Origin: Caulobacteraceae bacterium
GTDB taxonomy: Bacteria > Pseudomonadota > Alphaproteobacteria > Caulobacterales > Caulobacteraceae
Direction: 5' to 3'
DNA length: 35,373 bases
Assembly (NCBI GenBank): GCA_025450315.1
Contig: JANWHQ010000077.1
Span: forward strand, 1-35,373
The position numbers and the translations under genes were made by a program. The notes beneath the pieces are model-generated. The model did not search any database, was not told the origin of the DNA, and saw nothing but the letters and a program-made list of their open reading frames with translations. Positions 1 through 10,625 of this stretch are shown piece by piece (position 1 is the stretch's first letter; every line of letters starts with the position of its first letter).

Positions 1-548
1 ACCGGGTCGCCGCCGATGCCGACCGCCGTGGTCTGGCCCAGGCCCGCATGGGTTGTCTGGAACACGGCTTCATAGGTAAGCGTCCCGGAGCGCGACACAA
101 CGCCCACCGAGCCACGCTTGAAGATGTTCCCGGGCATGATGCCGATCTTGCACTCGTCCGGGGTCAGCACGCCCGGGCAGTTGGGCCCGACCAGCCGCGA
201 CTTGGAGCCTGAGAGGGCGCGCTTGACCTTGACCATGTCCAGCACCGGCACGCCCTCGGTGATGCAGACGATCAGCGGCACCTCGGCGTCGATGGCCTCC
301 AGGATGGCGTCGGCCGCGAAGGGCGGCGGCACATAGATCACCGAGGCGTCCGCCCCTGTGGCCGCCCGGGCCTCGCCCACGGTGTCGTAGACCGGCAGGC
401 CCAGGTGCAGGGAGCCGCCCTTGCCGGGCGTCACCCCGCCGACCATCCGCGTGCCGTAGGCCAGCGCCTGCTCGGTATGGAAGGTCCCCTGGGCGCCGGT
501 GACGCCCTGGCAGATGACCTTGGTGTCCTTGTTGATCAGGATGGACAT
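1..548 (-). CDS. sucD: Succinyl-CoA ligase alpha subunit (3' part missing)
   Basis: Alpha subunit of succinyl-CoA synthetase, the TCA-cycle enzyme that converts succinyl-CoA to succinate with NTP formation. About 182 N-terminal residues lie in the window; the family is about 290 long, so the C-terminal part with the phosphorylated histidine lies beyond the left edge. The N-terminus reads [18 protein letters not shown], followed by the CoA-binding Rossmann fold, GGVTPGKGG and VGPNCPG, all typical of SucD. The ATG at 548 lies directly after the sucC TAG (549-551), so the two genes abut without overlap and must be co-transcribed. The identification is secure. Confidence 0.97.
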   Translation of the reverse strand, partial: MSILINKDTKVICQGVTGAQGTFHTEQALAYGTRMVGGVTPGKGGSLHLGLPVYDTVGEARAATGADASVIYVPPPFAADAILEAIDAEVPLIVCITEGVPVLDMVKVKRALSGSKSRLVGPNCPGVLTPDECKIGIMPGNIFKRGSVGVVSRSGTLTYEAVFQTTHAGLGQTTAVGIGGDP

Positions 549-1718
<1,170 letters not shown>

Positions 1719-1772
1719 CGATGCGCCTGGATTGAGCGCGGCGAGTCGCTGCGCTGGGGGGGCGGGGCGCAG

Positions 1773-1801
1773 CTTATAGGGACCCCCGTTGTGCGCCGCA
1801 A
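1773..1801 (-). promoter_or_regulatory. Candidate sigma-70 promoter for sucCD
   Basis: Read on the minus strand there is TTGCGG (1801-1796), a 17-base spacer and TATAAG (1778-1773). The predicted start near 1766 gives a leader of about 48 bases before the sucC ATG. The -35 element overlaps the last codon and stop of the upstream polysaccharide gene, so sucCD may have its own promoter despite the short gap. Spacing and -10 box are good; there is no experimental support. Confidence 0.5.
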
Positions 1802-4800
1802 CTAAGGTCGTGGACTTCGCGCCGGTATGTCCTTCTGGCGTCGGAACGGGCGCCATCCGAACAGCTTGAGGGCAAGCGTGTGGAGGCCGGCGCCGGCCGC
1901 CTGGGGTTCGCTCTGCATCTCGGCCGTGGCTCTGCGCTCAAGCTTGTTCCAGCCCACCATCGGGCCCCGGATCGCGGTCAGCACCGACTTGATCACTACG
2001 TAGTACATCAGCTGGCGGTAGCCGAAGCGCTGGACGGGGATCCAGACCAGGTCCCCCCAGGGCGCCTGCCGCTCCAGCGCCATGCCGAGCGCGCAGGCCG
2101 ACAGGTCCACCAGGATGAACGCCGCCCAATAGAGCAGCGACTGGGTCAGCTTGTCGGGCGACCACTCGACCGGGTGCATCAGCTTGTCCATCACCGCGGC
2201 GGCGACGCTGTAGATCACCGCCAGGTCCACCAGGGGCGCGGCCAGGGCCAGGAAGATCTGGAACAGCCAGATCTGCGGCAGGGCGATGAAGCCCAGGGTC
2301 GGGTGCTTGGTCGAGAAGGTGGCCGCCCGGTGCTTCCAGATGCACTGCAGGGTGCCGAACGACCAGCGGAAGCGCTGCTTCAACAGGCCCATCAGGCTGT
2401 CGGGCGCTTCGGTGTAGGCGCGCGCCGAGGGGTCGAACTCCACGCGCCAGCCCGCCCGCTGCACGGCGATGGTCAGGTCCTGGTCCTCGGCCAGGGTGTC
2501 GCCGGGGAAGCCGTGCAGCTGCTCGAGCGCGCTGCGCCGCCAGGCGCCCACCGCGCCCGGCACCACCGTCACCGCGCCCAGCGCCGCCAGCGCCCGCCGC
2601 TCGAGGTTCTGGGCGGTGACGTACTCCAGCGCCTGCCAGCGGGTGATCAGGTTCAGGCGATTTCCCACCAGGGCGTTGCCGGCCACCGCGCCCACCTCGG
2701 GGTCGGCGAACCAGCGCACCAGCCGCCCGATGGTGTCGGCCGGGAACAGGGTGTCCGCGTCCAGCGCCACCACCACGTCGCCCTTGGCGACCTGCAGCCC
2801 GCGGTTCAGGGCCAGCGCCTTGCCTCCGTTGGGAAAGCGCATCAGCGTCACCCGCGGCTCGTTGGCGTAAGCCCTCTGGACCGCGCCGGAGGTGTCGTCC
2901 GAGGAGCCGTCGTCCAGCACGATGACCTCCAGCCGCCGCCAGCTGGACTCCAGGATGCGGGCGACCGAGCCCACGATCACCTTTTCCTCGTTGAAGCAGG
3001 GGATCAGCACGCTCACCAGGGCCCCGCCGTCCGGATCGAAGGCGGGCGGGCGGCGTCGCTTCCACACCCAGCTGTGGAACACCGACATCACCGACAGGAA
3101 CACCAGCCGGCCCACCCCCAGGGCGATGGCGCTGATGAACAGGAAGCGGAAGAAGGCGTCGACGTAGCGGAAGAAGCTGAAGCCGATGCGGTCGAGCACC
3201 AGTTCGAATGTCTCCTTCACCGGCGGCATGGCCTGATCGGGCGTCAGCCCCGCCAGTTCGCCCACCGTCACCAGGGTGTAGCCTTTGGCCCTCAGGTCGT
3301 CGATCAGCTGGGGCAGCGCTTTGACGGTTCTCTCACGATTGCCGCCGGAATCGTGCAGCAGGATCACCTGCTTTGTCGGCTTGGAGAGGTCCTTGGGATC
3401 GGCCGAGTCCACGCCATCCAGCGTGCGCTGAATGATCAATTGTGCGGGCGGCTTCTGCCAGTCGTCGGGGTCCACGCGCAGACCGACGATCAGATAGCCG
3501 AGCTTTTGGGCGGTGATCAGCGGCTCGACCTCGGCCGGCGTCGACGGCTCGGCGTCCCCGAAATAGGGCGGCCGGAACAGCCGCAGGCTGCGGCCGGTGA
3601 TCACCTCGAACAGGCGCTGGGTGAGGTTCAGCTCCAGGTCCGTCTCGGCCACCGGCGTCGCGGCGATGTTGGGGTGGGTATAGGTGTGGCTGCCCACCTC
3701 GTCGCCATCGCGGATCTCGCGGGCCACAAGTTCGGGGTGCAGCTGCATGTTCTGGCCGATCACGAAGAAGGTGCCGGGCGCATGCTTGGCCTTAAGGATG
3801 TCGAGGATCTGCGGCGTCCAGCGCGGATCGGGGCCGTCGTCGAAGGTGAGGGCGACCAGGTTCTTCTTCGCGCCGTAGCGCTGGATGTCGTAGGCGGTCG
3901 GCATCACGTCGTAGTGCTCGTCGGCGATCAGGCCGGTGTCGGGGTCGATCGAGAAGGTGCGCTCGCCGGGCTTGGGCGTGGCGGCGACCCGCAGCACCTC
4001 CCCGTTGCCGTCGAAGTCGACGTCCGGCGACGGCGGCAGGTATGCGAGGCTCCGGGACGAGACCTTGCCGTAGGCGTGGGGCAGCAGCGACCACACGCCG
4101 GGGTCCTCCACGCCCATCCGCCACAGGGCGTAGCCGCGCGGCAGATAGTCGTCCGCCGCCTTGATCTCGTTGAACATGGTCGGCGCGTCCAGGAACCACA
4201 CCGAGTGACTCACCCCGCTGTCGTCGGCGTAGGCGTAGGTCGGGTTGAGCGAGCTCTGGTCCAGGTCGACGTCCGCGCCGGAGTCGTGGGCGTTCTGGGT
4301 GGCCTCGTGGAAACCCACCAGGGTGGCGCAGTCCTGCGTCTCGGGATCCATGCCCGTGCAGTGGCCGGCCTTGTCCTTCGGGACCCAGTCGTAGCCGTAG
4401 CTGCCGAGCGCCAGGATGGTCTTGGTCTCGTCCAGGTGGGACAGCTGCTTGTCGAGGTTCGTCTCGAACCAGTCCTGGCCGGCGACCGGTCCGGCCGCGG
4501 CGGAGGACCAGTGCTCGTCGTAAGCCATCAGCACCAGGGTGTCGCTGGCGGCCTGCAGCTGGTCGAGCACGCCCGGATCCTCGCCGAACAGGGCCGTGAC
4601 CCAGACCTCGCGGCCCAGGGGGTCCAGCGCCTGGTTGGTCTGGCGGATCAGCTGCGGATAGACCTTCATCGCTTCGGGCGAGAGGTTCTCGAAGTCGAAG
4701 ATGTAGCCGGCGTAGCCGCGCGCCTTGGCCAGGTTCACCAGGTTGTAGACGAAGGCGTTGCGGGCGGCGGGATTGAGCAGCAGGGCGTTGGCCAGCGGCC

Positions 4801-5296
4801 CGTCCCAGGCGCCGTTGTGCGAATTATGGATCACCGGCAGGACCGACGGCTTGTGGGCCGCCTTGGCCAGCAGGGCCTGGGTCTGCGGATCGTCGGAGAT
4901 GTCGAGCAGCCCGCGCGAGCCCTTGGGCGCGATCCACTGCGGCGCGAAGACGTCGATCTGGCCGATGTGCGCCGCCAGCGACACCCGCGAGCGCTCGTCC
5001 CAGGGCACGTAGAAGCCTACCGTCAGGGGCTTGGCCGGCGCGCCCGAGGCGTCCTTGTGACGGCGGGGCACCCGCGTCAGGGTCGGGTGGAACTTGATCT
5101 TCCTGGCGGTCTCGACGTGCAGCGCCGACAGCACCCGCGGGTCCTTCAGGTGCACCACCGGCAGGCTGGGTGCGAAGGCCAGGGTGGCGAAGAAGGCCGC
5201 GACCACGGCGGCGATGATCGACAGCAGAAGCCCGCCCAGCAGCGCAGCACGACGCGCGCGACGCCCCGAGGGGTCGTGAAAGATGAAATCGCTCAT
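1802..5296 (-). CDS. Trimodular GH18-like / polysaccharide deacetylase / GT2 membrane protein
   Basis: One chain of 1164 residues with three enzyme modules; residue numbers run from the ATG at 5296. A membrane anchor (about 14-40) is followed by a GH18-like domain (about 75-430) with FDFENL as the DxE active-site strand and MAYDEHW. A NodB-type deacetylase (about 480-690) has TFDDGP, HTYTHP, RPPY and LLHD. After a membrane segment comes a processive family 2 glycosyltransferase (about 745-1100) with [20 protein letters not shown] and QRFRW, then several membrane helices. The set resembles PgaB (deacetylase plus hydrolase) joined to PgaC (synthase), so I infer synthesis and trimming of a beta-linked GlcNAc-type exopolysaccharide. 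The first two modules should lie outside the inner membrane and the GT2 catalytic part inside. A TTG at 5350 is an alternative start. No accessory export genes are adjacent. Confidence 0.9.
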   Translation of the reverse strand: MSDFIFHDPSGRRARRAALLGGLLLSIIAAVVAAFFATLAFAPSLPVVHLKDPRVLSALHVETARKIKFHPTLTRVPRRHKDASGAPAKPLTVGFYVPWDERSRVSLAAHIGQIDVFAPQWIAPKGSRGLLDISDDPQTQALLAKAAHKPSVLPVIHNSHNGAWDGPLANALLLNPAARNAFVYNLVNLAKARGYAGYIFDFENLSPEAMKVYPQLIRQTNQALDPLGREVWVTALFGEDPGVLDQLQAASDTLVLMAYDEHWSSAAAGPVAGQDWFETNLDKQLSHLDETKTILALGSYGYDWVPKDKAGHCTGMDPETQDCATLVGFHEATQNAHDSGADVDLDQSSLNPTYAYADDSGVSHSVWFLDAPTMFNEIKAADDYLPRGYALWRMGVEDPGVWSLLPHAYGKVSSRSLAYLPPSPDVDFDGNGEVLRVAATPKPGERTFSIDPDTGLIADEHYDVMPTAYDIQRYGAKKNLVALTFDDGPDPRWTPQILDILKAKHAPGTFFVIGQNMQLHPELVAREIRDGDEVGSHTYTHPNIAATPVAETDLELNLTQRLFEVITGRSLRLFRPPYFGDAEPSTPAEVEPLITAQKLGYLIVGLRVDPDDWQKPPAQLIIQRTLDGVDSADPKDLSKPTKQVILLHDSGGNRERTVKALPQLIDDLRAKGYTLVTVGELAGLTPDQAMPPVKETFELVLDRIGFSFFRYVDAFFRFLFISAIALGVGRLVFLSVMSVFHSWVWKRRRPPAFDPDGGALVSVLIPCFNEEKVIVGSVARILESSWRRLEVIVLDDGSSDDTSGAVQRAYANEPRVTLMRFPNGGKALALNRGLQVAKGDVVVALDADTLFPADTIGRLVRWFADPEVGAVAGNALVGNRLNLITRWQALEYVTAQNLERRALAALGAVTVVPGAVGAWRRSALEQLHGFPGDTLAEDQDLTIAVQRAGWRVEFDPSARAYTEAPDSLMGLLKQRFRWSFGTLQCIWKHRAATFSTKHPTLGFIALPQIWLFQIFLALAAPLVDLAVIYSVAAAVMDKLMHPVEWSPDKLTQSLLYWAAFILVDLSACALGMALERQAPWGDLVWIPVQRFGYRQLMYYVVIKSVLTAIRGPMVGWNKLERRATAEMQSEPQAAGAGLHTLALKLFGWRPFRRQKDIPARSPRP

Positions 5297-5386
5297 GAAG
5301 ATACGCAGGCCCGAACGGGACCAATATAATACAGGCTTCAGATCATCCAAGGCGGGCGATTTCGCCGCACGCCGCCCGCCTCGGGC

Positions 5387-5938
5387 TCAGCCGAAGAAGA
5401 CCCTCCACATCAGCCGGCCGGGCAGGAAGGTCAGGGCGCCGGCGATCACCAGGGCGCCAAAATAGAGGCCCGACATGATCGCGGCGTGCCGTCGCACGTT
5501 GTGGCGGCGCGCCGAGATGACCGCCCAGGGCACGGCGATTAGGGTCCAGACGCTGAACACCTGGAACGGATTGAACAGCCCGCCCCGCGGATCGTGGATG
5601 AACAGCGACGCCACTGCGGTGACGGCCAGCAGGATGGATAGCGCCCAGCCGTTGATCCGGTGGAAGGCGCGTCCCTTGGGTCCAACCATCTGGACCGTCG
5701 CCAGGGCGAAGGCGGTCAGCACCGTGGCCAGGTGGATTTGGATCGCGGGCGAGGCGGTCGCGATCAATCCGAGGTCGGGAAGGTGGGGGCGGGCGCTGGC
5801 CATCATCCGGCCGACGTAGGCGATCCCCCGCGCGCCCAGCGCCAGCACCACCAGGCCCGTGGCGGCGAGCAGCGACACGCCGAAGCGGATGGCGAACGAA
5901 CGCGCCTTGGGCACGGTTGACACGGTCTGGCTCGACAT
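5387..5938 (-). CDS. DUF2306-like four-helix inner-membrane protein
   Basis: A 183-residue protein with about four hydrophobic helices. The segments RAFHRINGWA and RRHNVRRHAAIMSGLYFG place conserved histidines at helix edges, as in the DUF2306 group of predicted membrane proteins; function unknown. The ATG at 5938 is preferred over the in-frame ATG at 5944 because GAGGAG abuts the 5944 ATG but stands six bases before 5938. It is transcribed away from the LytTR regulator gene, whose start is 75 bases away, so the two probably share a control region and a purpose. The DUF2306 assignment is from memory of the family pattern. Confidence 0.7.
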   Translation of the reverse strand: MSSQTVSTVPKARSFAIRFGVSLLAATGLVVLALGARGIAYVGRMMASARPHLPDLGLIATASPAIQIHLATVLTAFALATVQMVGPKGRAFHRINGWALSILLAVTAVASLFIHDPRGGLFNPFQVFSVWTLIAVPWAVISARRHNVRRHAAIMSGLYFGALVIAGALTFLPGRLMWRVFFG

Positions 5939-6013
5939 CGACATCTCCTCGGCGGCGCCTGGGCGCGCCGTGCGGCGGGGCATAGGCTGCAAGGGCGGGG
6001 GCTTCAGCGGCAG

Positions 6014-6802
6014 TTGCGCGAACAAGCGGGACAAATTCGCCAGGAGCAGGCGCCGGCCGTTCGCGCTTCGTGGAAGGCCGACTGGGCGCGCAGCCTCGGT
6101 CTGTCGGTCGTAGTCGCCCTTTTCCTGAGCCTTGTCGGCGCCTTCGGCTCCAACGTCGCGCCCTTGGGACCACGGACGCTGTTCTTCGTGTTGTTCGGCC
6201 TGGGCGCCGGCGTGATCGTGGCCTGCAGCATTTCCGTGTCCGGGTGGATTCCGGGATTGAGGGCGTGGTCGCTGGCGCGGCGGGTCGTGGTGGGCCTGCT
6301 GGCGACGGTATTGGTGGGGCTGTGGGTCTGGGCGGTGCTGGGCATCGCCTTCCTGCACGGACCCAAGCTGGCGATGCTGCCGCAGTACCTGGGCTACTCG
6401 CTGCTGATGAGCGTCTTCATGTCGGTGATCAGCTGGGCCGTGTACCGCGAACGAAGCACCGTCGTCGTCGCCGCCGCGGCGGCCGAGCCGCCCAAGTTCC
6501 TCGCGCGCCTGCCGGCGCGGCTCTGGGGAGCGGAGGTCTATGCCGTCGAGGCCGAGGACCACTATCTGCGCCTGCACACCTCCAAGGGCTCGGACCTGAT
6601 CCTGATGCGGCTGTCGGACGCCATCGTCGAACTCGAGGGCCTGGAGGGAGCCAGGACCCACCGGTCGTGGTGGGTGGCCAAGGCCGGCGTCGCCGACGTC
6701 CGGCGTTCGGACGGGCGAGCCACGCTGGCGCTGAAGGATGGCTCGGAGGCGCCGGTCAGCCGAACCTGCGCCAAGGCGCTGCGCCAGATGGGCTGGCTCT
6801 GA
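6014..6802 (+). CDS. Membrane-anchored LytTR-domain transcription regulator
   Basis: A 262-residue protein with four membrane helices (about 27-45, 55-73, 90-110, 125-143) and a C-terminal LytTR DNA-binding domain (about 163-262). LytTR features seen are the strand motif AVEAEDHYLRLHT, RTHRSWWVAK and the end VSRTCAKALRQMGWL. It has no receiver domain, so any signal probably comes through the membrane part. The only plausible start is TTG at 6014; no ATG or GTG occurs in the first 40 codons. The divergent DUF2306-like gene is the natural candidate target or partner. The gene ends three bases before the convergent GNAT gene. Confidence 0.87.
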   Translation: MREQAGQIRQEQAPAVRASWKADWARSLGLSVVVALFLSLVGAFGSNVAPLGPRTLFFVLFGLGAGVIVACSISVSGWIPGLRAWSLARRVVVGLLATVLVGLWVWAVLGIAFLHGPKLAMLPQYLGYSLLMSVFMSVISWAVYRERSTVVVAAAAAEPPKFLARLPARLWGAEVYAVEAEDHYLRLHTSKGSDLILMRLSDAIVELEGLEGARTHRSWWVAKAGVADVRRSDGRATLALKDGSEAPVSRTCAKALRQMGWL

Positions 6803-6805
6803 GGC

Positions 6806-7342
6806 TCAGCGGGCGCGGGCGCGCCATTCGGCGGCGCTCTGGCCCCAGATGTCGACGGTGACGGTGTCGAAGGGCGCGGGCAGGGTCCCTTCGCCCAGCC
6901 GGCGGCTGCCGAGCCGCGCCGCCACCGCCTGGGAGGGCGCGTTCTCCGGATCGATGCAGTGGATCACCTCGGTCCAGCCCAAATGGTCGAAGGCCCAGTC
7001 GATCGAGGCGGCCGCGCCCTCGGTGGCGTAGCCCCGGCCCCAGGCGTCGCGCGCCAGGCCCCAGCCGACCTCGGGGCCGGGCCAGGCCTCGGGCCGCCAG
7101 GGCCCCAGGCGGCCGATCCAGCGGTCGGAGGACTTCTCGATCACCGAGAACATGGCGAAGCCGAACATCGCCCAGGCGCCGGCCACGCTGCAGAACCCCC
7201 GCCAGCTGGCGGAGCGCGGCTGCGGCCCGCCGATGAAGCGCGCGCCCTCGGCGTCCTGCATCATCGCCGACCAGGGATCGAAGTCCTCGCGCCGGGGCGG
7301 ACGCAGGATCAGGCGCGGGGTCTCGATGACGGGTCCGTCCAT
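6806..7342 (-). CDS. GNAT family N-acetyltransferase (RimJ/RimL-like)
   Basis: A 178-residue GNAT acetyltransferase. It opens with ETPRLILRPPRREDFD, the typical start of the RimJ/RimL-like branch, and carries the acetyl-CoA loop as GLARDAWGRGYATEG, then NAPSQAVAARLG near the end. The substrate cannot be told from sequence; relatives acetylate ribosomal protein N-termini, small amines or antibiotics. It starts 14 bases after the NhaP-type antiporter stop and is probably the last gene of that operon. The ATG at 7342 is preceded by AAGG at suitable spacing. Confidence 0.9.
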   Translation of the reverse strand: MDGPVIETPRLILRPPRREDFDPWSAMMQDAEGARFIGGPQPRSASWRGFCSVAGAWAMFGFAMFSVIEKSSDRWIGRLGPWRPEAWPGPEVGWGLARDAWGRGYATEGAAASIDWAFDHLGWTEVIHCIDPENAPSQAVAARLGSRRLGEGTLPAPFDTVTVDIWGQSAAEWRARAR

Positions 7343-7356
7343 GCCGGCCTTATAGC

Positions 7357-8610
7357 TCAGGCGGCGTCGGCCGAAACCGCGGCCCGGCGATGGAGGGCGG
7401 CGATCAGGGGCCCGAACGAAAGGCCTTGCGCGGCCACGGCGAAGACGACCACCGCGTAGGTCGCGGTCAGGATCAGCGGCTTGTAGGGATTGGCCGGGAT
7501 GTCCAGGGCCAGGGCCAGCGACAGGGCCCCCCGCAGCCCGCCCCAGGCGAGGATCAGGCTCGCCCCTCGCTCGGCCTGCCGCAGATTGAAGTAGGCGCCC
7601 CAGGGCAGCACGGTCGCCAGCCGCACCAGCAGCACCAGGGGAATGGTGATCAGGCACAGGCCAGCGCTCCTGGGCTCGACCGGCAGCACCAGGAGCTCCA
7701 GCCCCAGCAGCAGGAACAGCAGGGCGTTCAGGATCTCGTCGACCAGGGTCCAGAAGCTGCGCGCATAGCGATGGGTCGTCTCGCTCACGGCCGTCCCCAT
7801 GCCGAGGTCGCCCATGATCAGCCCCGCGGCCACCACCGCGATCGGCCCGCTGAGCCGAAGGGCGTCGGCCGCCGCGTAGACGCCCATGGCCAGCGCCAGG
7901 GAGACAGCCACCTCCACGGCGTGATCGTTGATCGCCCGCATGGCCAGGACCGCGACATAGCCCGCGGCGAGGCCGAAGATCAGGCCGCCGCCGGACTTCA
8001 CCGCCACCAGCAGCGCCGCGCCCGTGGCGTTGGTGGAACCGTCCGCGGCCAGGGCGGCCAGCGCCAGGAAGACGACGATGCCGACGCCGTCGTTGAACAG
8101 CGCCTCGCCCTGCAGGATCGCCTTCAACCCCTTGGGCACGGCCCCGCGCTTGACGGTCGAGAGCACCGCCACCGGGTCGGTGGGGCTGATCAGGGCGCCG
8201 AACACCAGGGCCCAGGGCAGCGGCAGCCCGAGGCCCAGCGCCTTGGCCGCCAGCCACACCCCGCCGCCGACCAGGAAGGTCGAGGCCAGGACGCCCAGGG
8301 TGGCCAGGGTCCACACTGCCAGCCGCTGTCGGCGCAGCTCGTGCAGGTCCACCTGCATGGCGCCGGCGAACAGCAGGAAGGCCAGCATGTAGCCCACCAC
8401 CGTCTGGGGAAAGTCGACCTGGCCGATCACCCGCACCGCGTCATCGACGGCCCCGACCCCCAGGCTCTTCAGTCCATAGAGGCATCCCGCGCCGATCAGG
8501 CCGGAGGCCAGCATGGCGACGCCCGGCGGCAGACGCAGGAATCTGGCGTTCAGCCATCCGACGACGGCCACCAGCGTCAGGAACAGCGCGGCGATCTGGA
8601 ACAGGGTCAT
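7357..8610 (-). CDS. NhaP-type (CPA1) cation/proton antiporter
   Basis: A 417-residue inner-membrane antiporter with about 12 helices. CPA1 hallmarks are ISPTDPVAVLSTVKR (141-155) and GEALFNDGVGIVVF (168-181), whose Asn-Asp pair is the cation-binding site typical of electroneutral exchangers, plus AWGGLRGALSLALAL near residue 365. It would exchange Na+ or K+ for protons and so serve pH and salt homeostasis. There is no large cytosolic C-terminal domain. It follows the ClC-type gene by 35 bases and precedes the GNAT gene by 14, so the three look like one operon pairing cation and anion handling. Confidence 0.93.
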   Translation of the reverse strand: MTLFQIAALFLTLVAVVGWLNARFLRLPPGVAMLASGLIGAGCLYGLKSLGVGAVDDAVRVIGQVDFPQTVVGYMLAFLLFAGAMQVDLHELRRQRLAVWTLATLGVLASTFLVGGGVWLAAKALGLGLPLPWALVFGALISPTDPVAVLSTVKRGAVPKGLKAILQGEALFNDGVGIVVFLALAALAADGSTNATGAALLVAVKSGGGLIFGLAAGYVAVLAMRAINDHAVEVAVSLALAMGVYAAADALRLSGPIAVVAAGLIMGDLGMGTAVSETTHRYARSFWTLVDEILNALLFLLLGLELLVLPVEPRSAGLCLITIPLVLLVRLATVLPWGAYFNLRQAERGASLILAWGGLRGALSLALALDIPANPYKPLILTATYAVVVFAVAAQGLSFGPLIAALHRRAAVSADAA

Positions 8611-8645
8611 GTCGACCCGATGAAGCCCTCGTCCGGGGGCCCTGT

Positions 8646-10475
8646 CTACGCCGTCTGGGGCCGGCCGGGGCGGAACATGGCCTGGCGCTCGTTCTCCTGG
8701 GCCTTCTGGCGCGAATGCACCCTCAGCAGGTCCTTGCGCGTGACCAGCCCCACCAGCCGGCCCCTGTCATCCACCACAGGCACCCGGCCGACGTCGCGCT
8801 CGACCATCCGCTCGGCCAGCCGCCCGACCTGCTCGTCGGGACGGGCGCGGACCATGCTGGCGTCCGAGACCATCTCGCCCAGCGTCTGGCCCTCGTGCGC
8901 GCCCTCGGTCATCCAGCGCAGGATCTCGGCCCGGGGCGCCATGCCCACCGCCACGCCTTGGGCGTCGACCACCGGATAGCTCTTGTGGCGCGGGGCCTGG
9001 GCGGTGAAGAAATCGACCGCCTGGTCGATCAGCATGGAGGCCGGCAGGGACTCCACCTGCTCGATCATCACCTCGCGCACCCGCATCAGCTGGAAGGGAT
9101 CGACGCTGTACTCGCGGGTGATGTGCAGGCCGCGGCGGGCGATCTTCTCGGTCAGGATCGAGCGCTTCATCAACAGCACCGTCACCCCGTAGGCCGCGCC
9201 CGAGGCGGCCATCACCGGCAGGAGCACGTCGAACTGGCCGGTCAGCTCCACCGCGAACAGAGCGGCGGTGAGCGGCGCGCGCATGGTTCCGCTCAGCATC
9301 GAGGCCATGCCGATCAGGGCCCAATAGCCGGTCCCGCCGGGCAGCCAATGGCCTTCGATCGCGCCCAGCGCCCCGCCCAGGATCAACAGCGGCGCCAGCA
9401 CCCCGCCCGAGGTGCCCGAGGCCAGGGCCACGATCCAGATCGCGGCCTTGACCAGCAACAGGCGCTCGGCCTCGCCCGTCGGGACCGTCCCCTGCAGCAG
9501 GTGGCGGATCACGTCGTAGCCGACGCCCAGGGCGTTGGGGTCGACCAGGCCGCCGAGCCCGACCGCCACGCCGCCGATGGCCGGCCACCACATCCAGTGC
9601 AGCTTCAGCCGGGGGAAGAGGTCTTCCGCCGCATAGAGCAGCACGGTCAGGAGGCTCGACTGCAGGCCGGCGACCAGACCCACCCCCACGCAGAGCAGAA
9701 GGCCCCAGGTGGTCAGGTCCGGCGAGAAGGTCGCCGGAAACAGGGGGCCCGACCCAATCAGGAACGGCCGGCAGGCGATCGAGACGATCACCGCCGCCAC
9801 CACCGGCAGGAAGCTGCGCGGCTTCCATTCGAACAGCAGCAGCTCGACCGCCAGCAGCACCGCCGCCACCGGCGTGCCGAACACCCCGGTCATGCCCGCC
9901 GCCGCGCCGGCCACCAGCAGGGTCTTCCGCTCGGCGGCGCTGAGGTGGAACAGCTGGGCGAACAGCGAACCCAGGGCGCCGCCGGTCATGATGATCGGGC
10001 CCTCGGCCCCGAACGGGCCGCCCGAGCCGATCGCCACCGCCGACGACAGCGGCTTCAGCACCGCGACCTTGGCCGACATCCGGCTGCCGCCGATCAGGAT
10101 CGCCTCGATGGCCTCCGGGATGCCGTGGCCGCGGATCTTCTCCGAGCCGAAGCGGGCCATCAGCCCGATCACGAGGCCGCCGATCGCCGGGGCGGCCACC
10201 ATCCAGGCGCTGGGCCGCACGGCCGAGAAGCTCATGGTCGCGGCGGAGGCCTTGCCCAGCCAGATCAGGTTGGAGGCCAGGGCGATCAGCTTCAGCAGCG
10301 CCCAGGCGCCGAGGGCCCCGCCGGCGCCGACCACCAGGGCCATGGCGACCAGCATCAGAAGCCGTCGGTCCGCCGTGAAGTCGCCGAGCGCGTGGGTCTG
10401 GGCGGACGCATCGGGCGCGCCGCGCCGGGGGGCGTACATAGGTCTCGTCATTCTCTGCTTGGACTTGGCCTCCAC
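8646..10475 (-). CDS. ClC-family chloride channel/transporter with two CBS domains
   Basis: A 609-residue ClC protein: membrane core (about 35-445) and a C-terminal CBS pair (about 467-523 and 533-588) that should sense nucleotides. Pore signatures are GHGIP (116-120), GAEGP (156-160, with gating Glu158) and GTSGGVLAP (354-362). Compared with E. coli ClC-ec1, Ser107 is His117, the internal proton glutamate Glu203 aligns with Leu212 (AVELLL), and pore Tyr445 aligns with Leu441 (RSILTEK). Proton coupling is therefore doubtful and the protein may conduct passively. A GTG at 10475 has GGAG at good spacing and was preferred to the ATG at 10451. It is the first gene of the operon with the antiporter. 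Confidence 0.93.
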   Translation of the reverse strand: MEAKSKQRMTRPMYAPRRGAPDASAQTHALGDFTADRRLLMLVAMALVVGAGGALGAWALLKLIALASNLIWLGKASAATMSFSAVRPSAWMVAAPAIGGLVIGLMARFGSEKIRGHGIPEAIEAILIGGSRMSAKVAVLKPLSSAVAIGSGGPFGAEGPIIMTGGALGSLFAQLFHLSAAERKTLLVAGAAAGMTGVFGTPVAAVLLAVELLLFEWKPRSFLPVVAAVIVSIACRPFLIGSGPLFPATFSPDLTTWGLLLCVGVGLVAGLQSSLLTVLLYAAEDLFPRLKLHWMWWPAIGGVAVGLGGLVDPNALGVGYDVIRHLLQGTVPTGEAERLLLVKAAIWIVALASGTSGGVLAPLLILGGALGAIEGHWLPGGTGYWALIGMASMLSGTMRAPLTAALFAVELTGQFDVLLPVMAASGAAYGVTVLLMKRSILTEKIARRGLHITREYSVDPFQLMRVREVMIEQVESLPASMLIDQAVDFFTAQAPRHKSYPVVDAQGVAVGMAPRAEILRWMTEGAHEGQTLGEMVSDASMVRARPDEQVGRLAERMVERDVGRVPVVDDRGRLVGLVTRKDLLRVHSRQKAQENERQAMFRPGRPQTA

Positions 10476-10625
10476 GCCGTCTCCGCTGGCGGTCGGCGGC
10501 GGCGCGGAACGGAGGATGGCGGCTAGCTATATCGGACCGTGATACGTTTCAAGCGTCGTCGGGGCGGTTGAACGCGGCGGCGGCCGGCGCATAGTGCGCT
10601 CCAGGGAAACGACGGGAGGGGTGCC

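Noticed and set aside
1880..5329. A 1149-codon open frame on the plus strand
   Set aside because: It is antisense to the GH18/deacetylase/GT2 gene, has His/Gln/Arg/Gly-rich low-complexity composition typical of complementary frames in GC-rich DNA, and shows no domain.
6806..8314. A 502-codon frame ending in the GNAT sequence, suggesting a fusion
   Set aside because: The upstream part is an out-of-frame reading of the antiporter gene; the GNAT protein has its own ATG with a ribosome-binding site at 7342.
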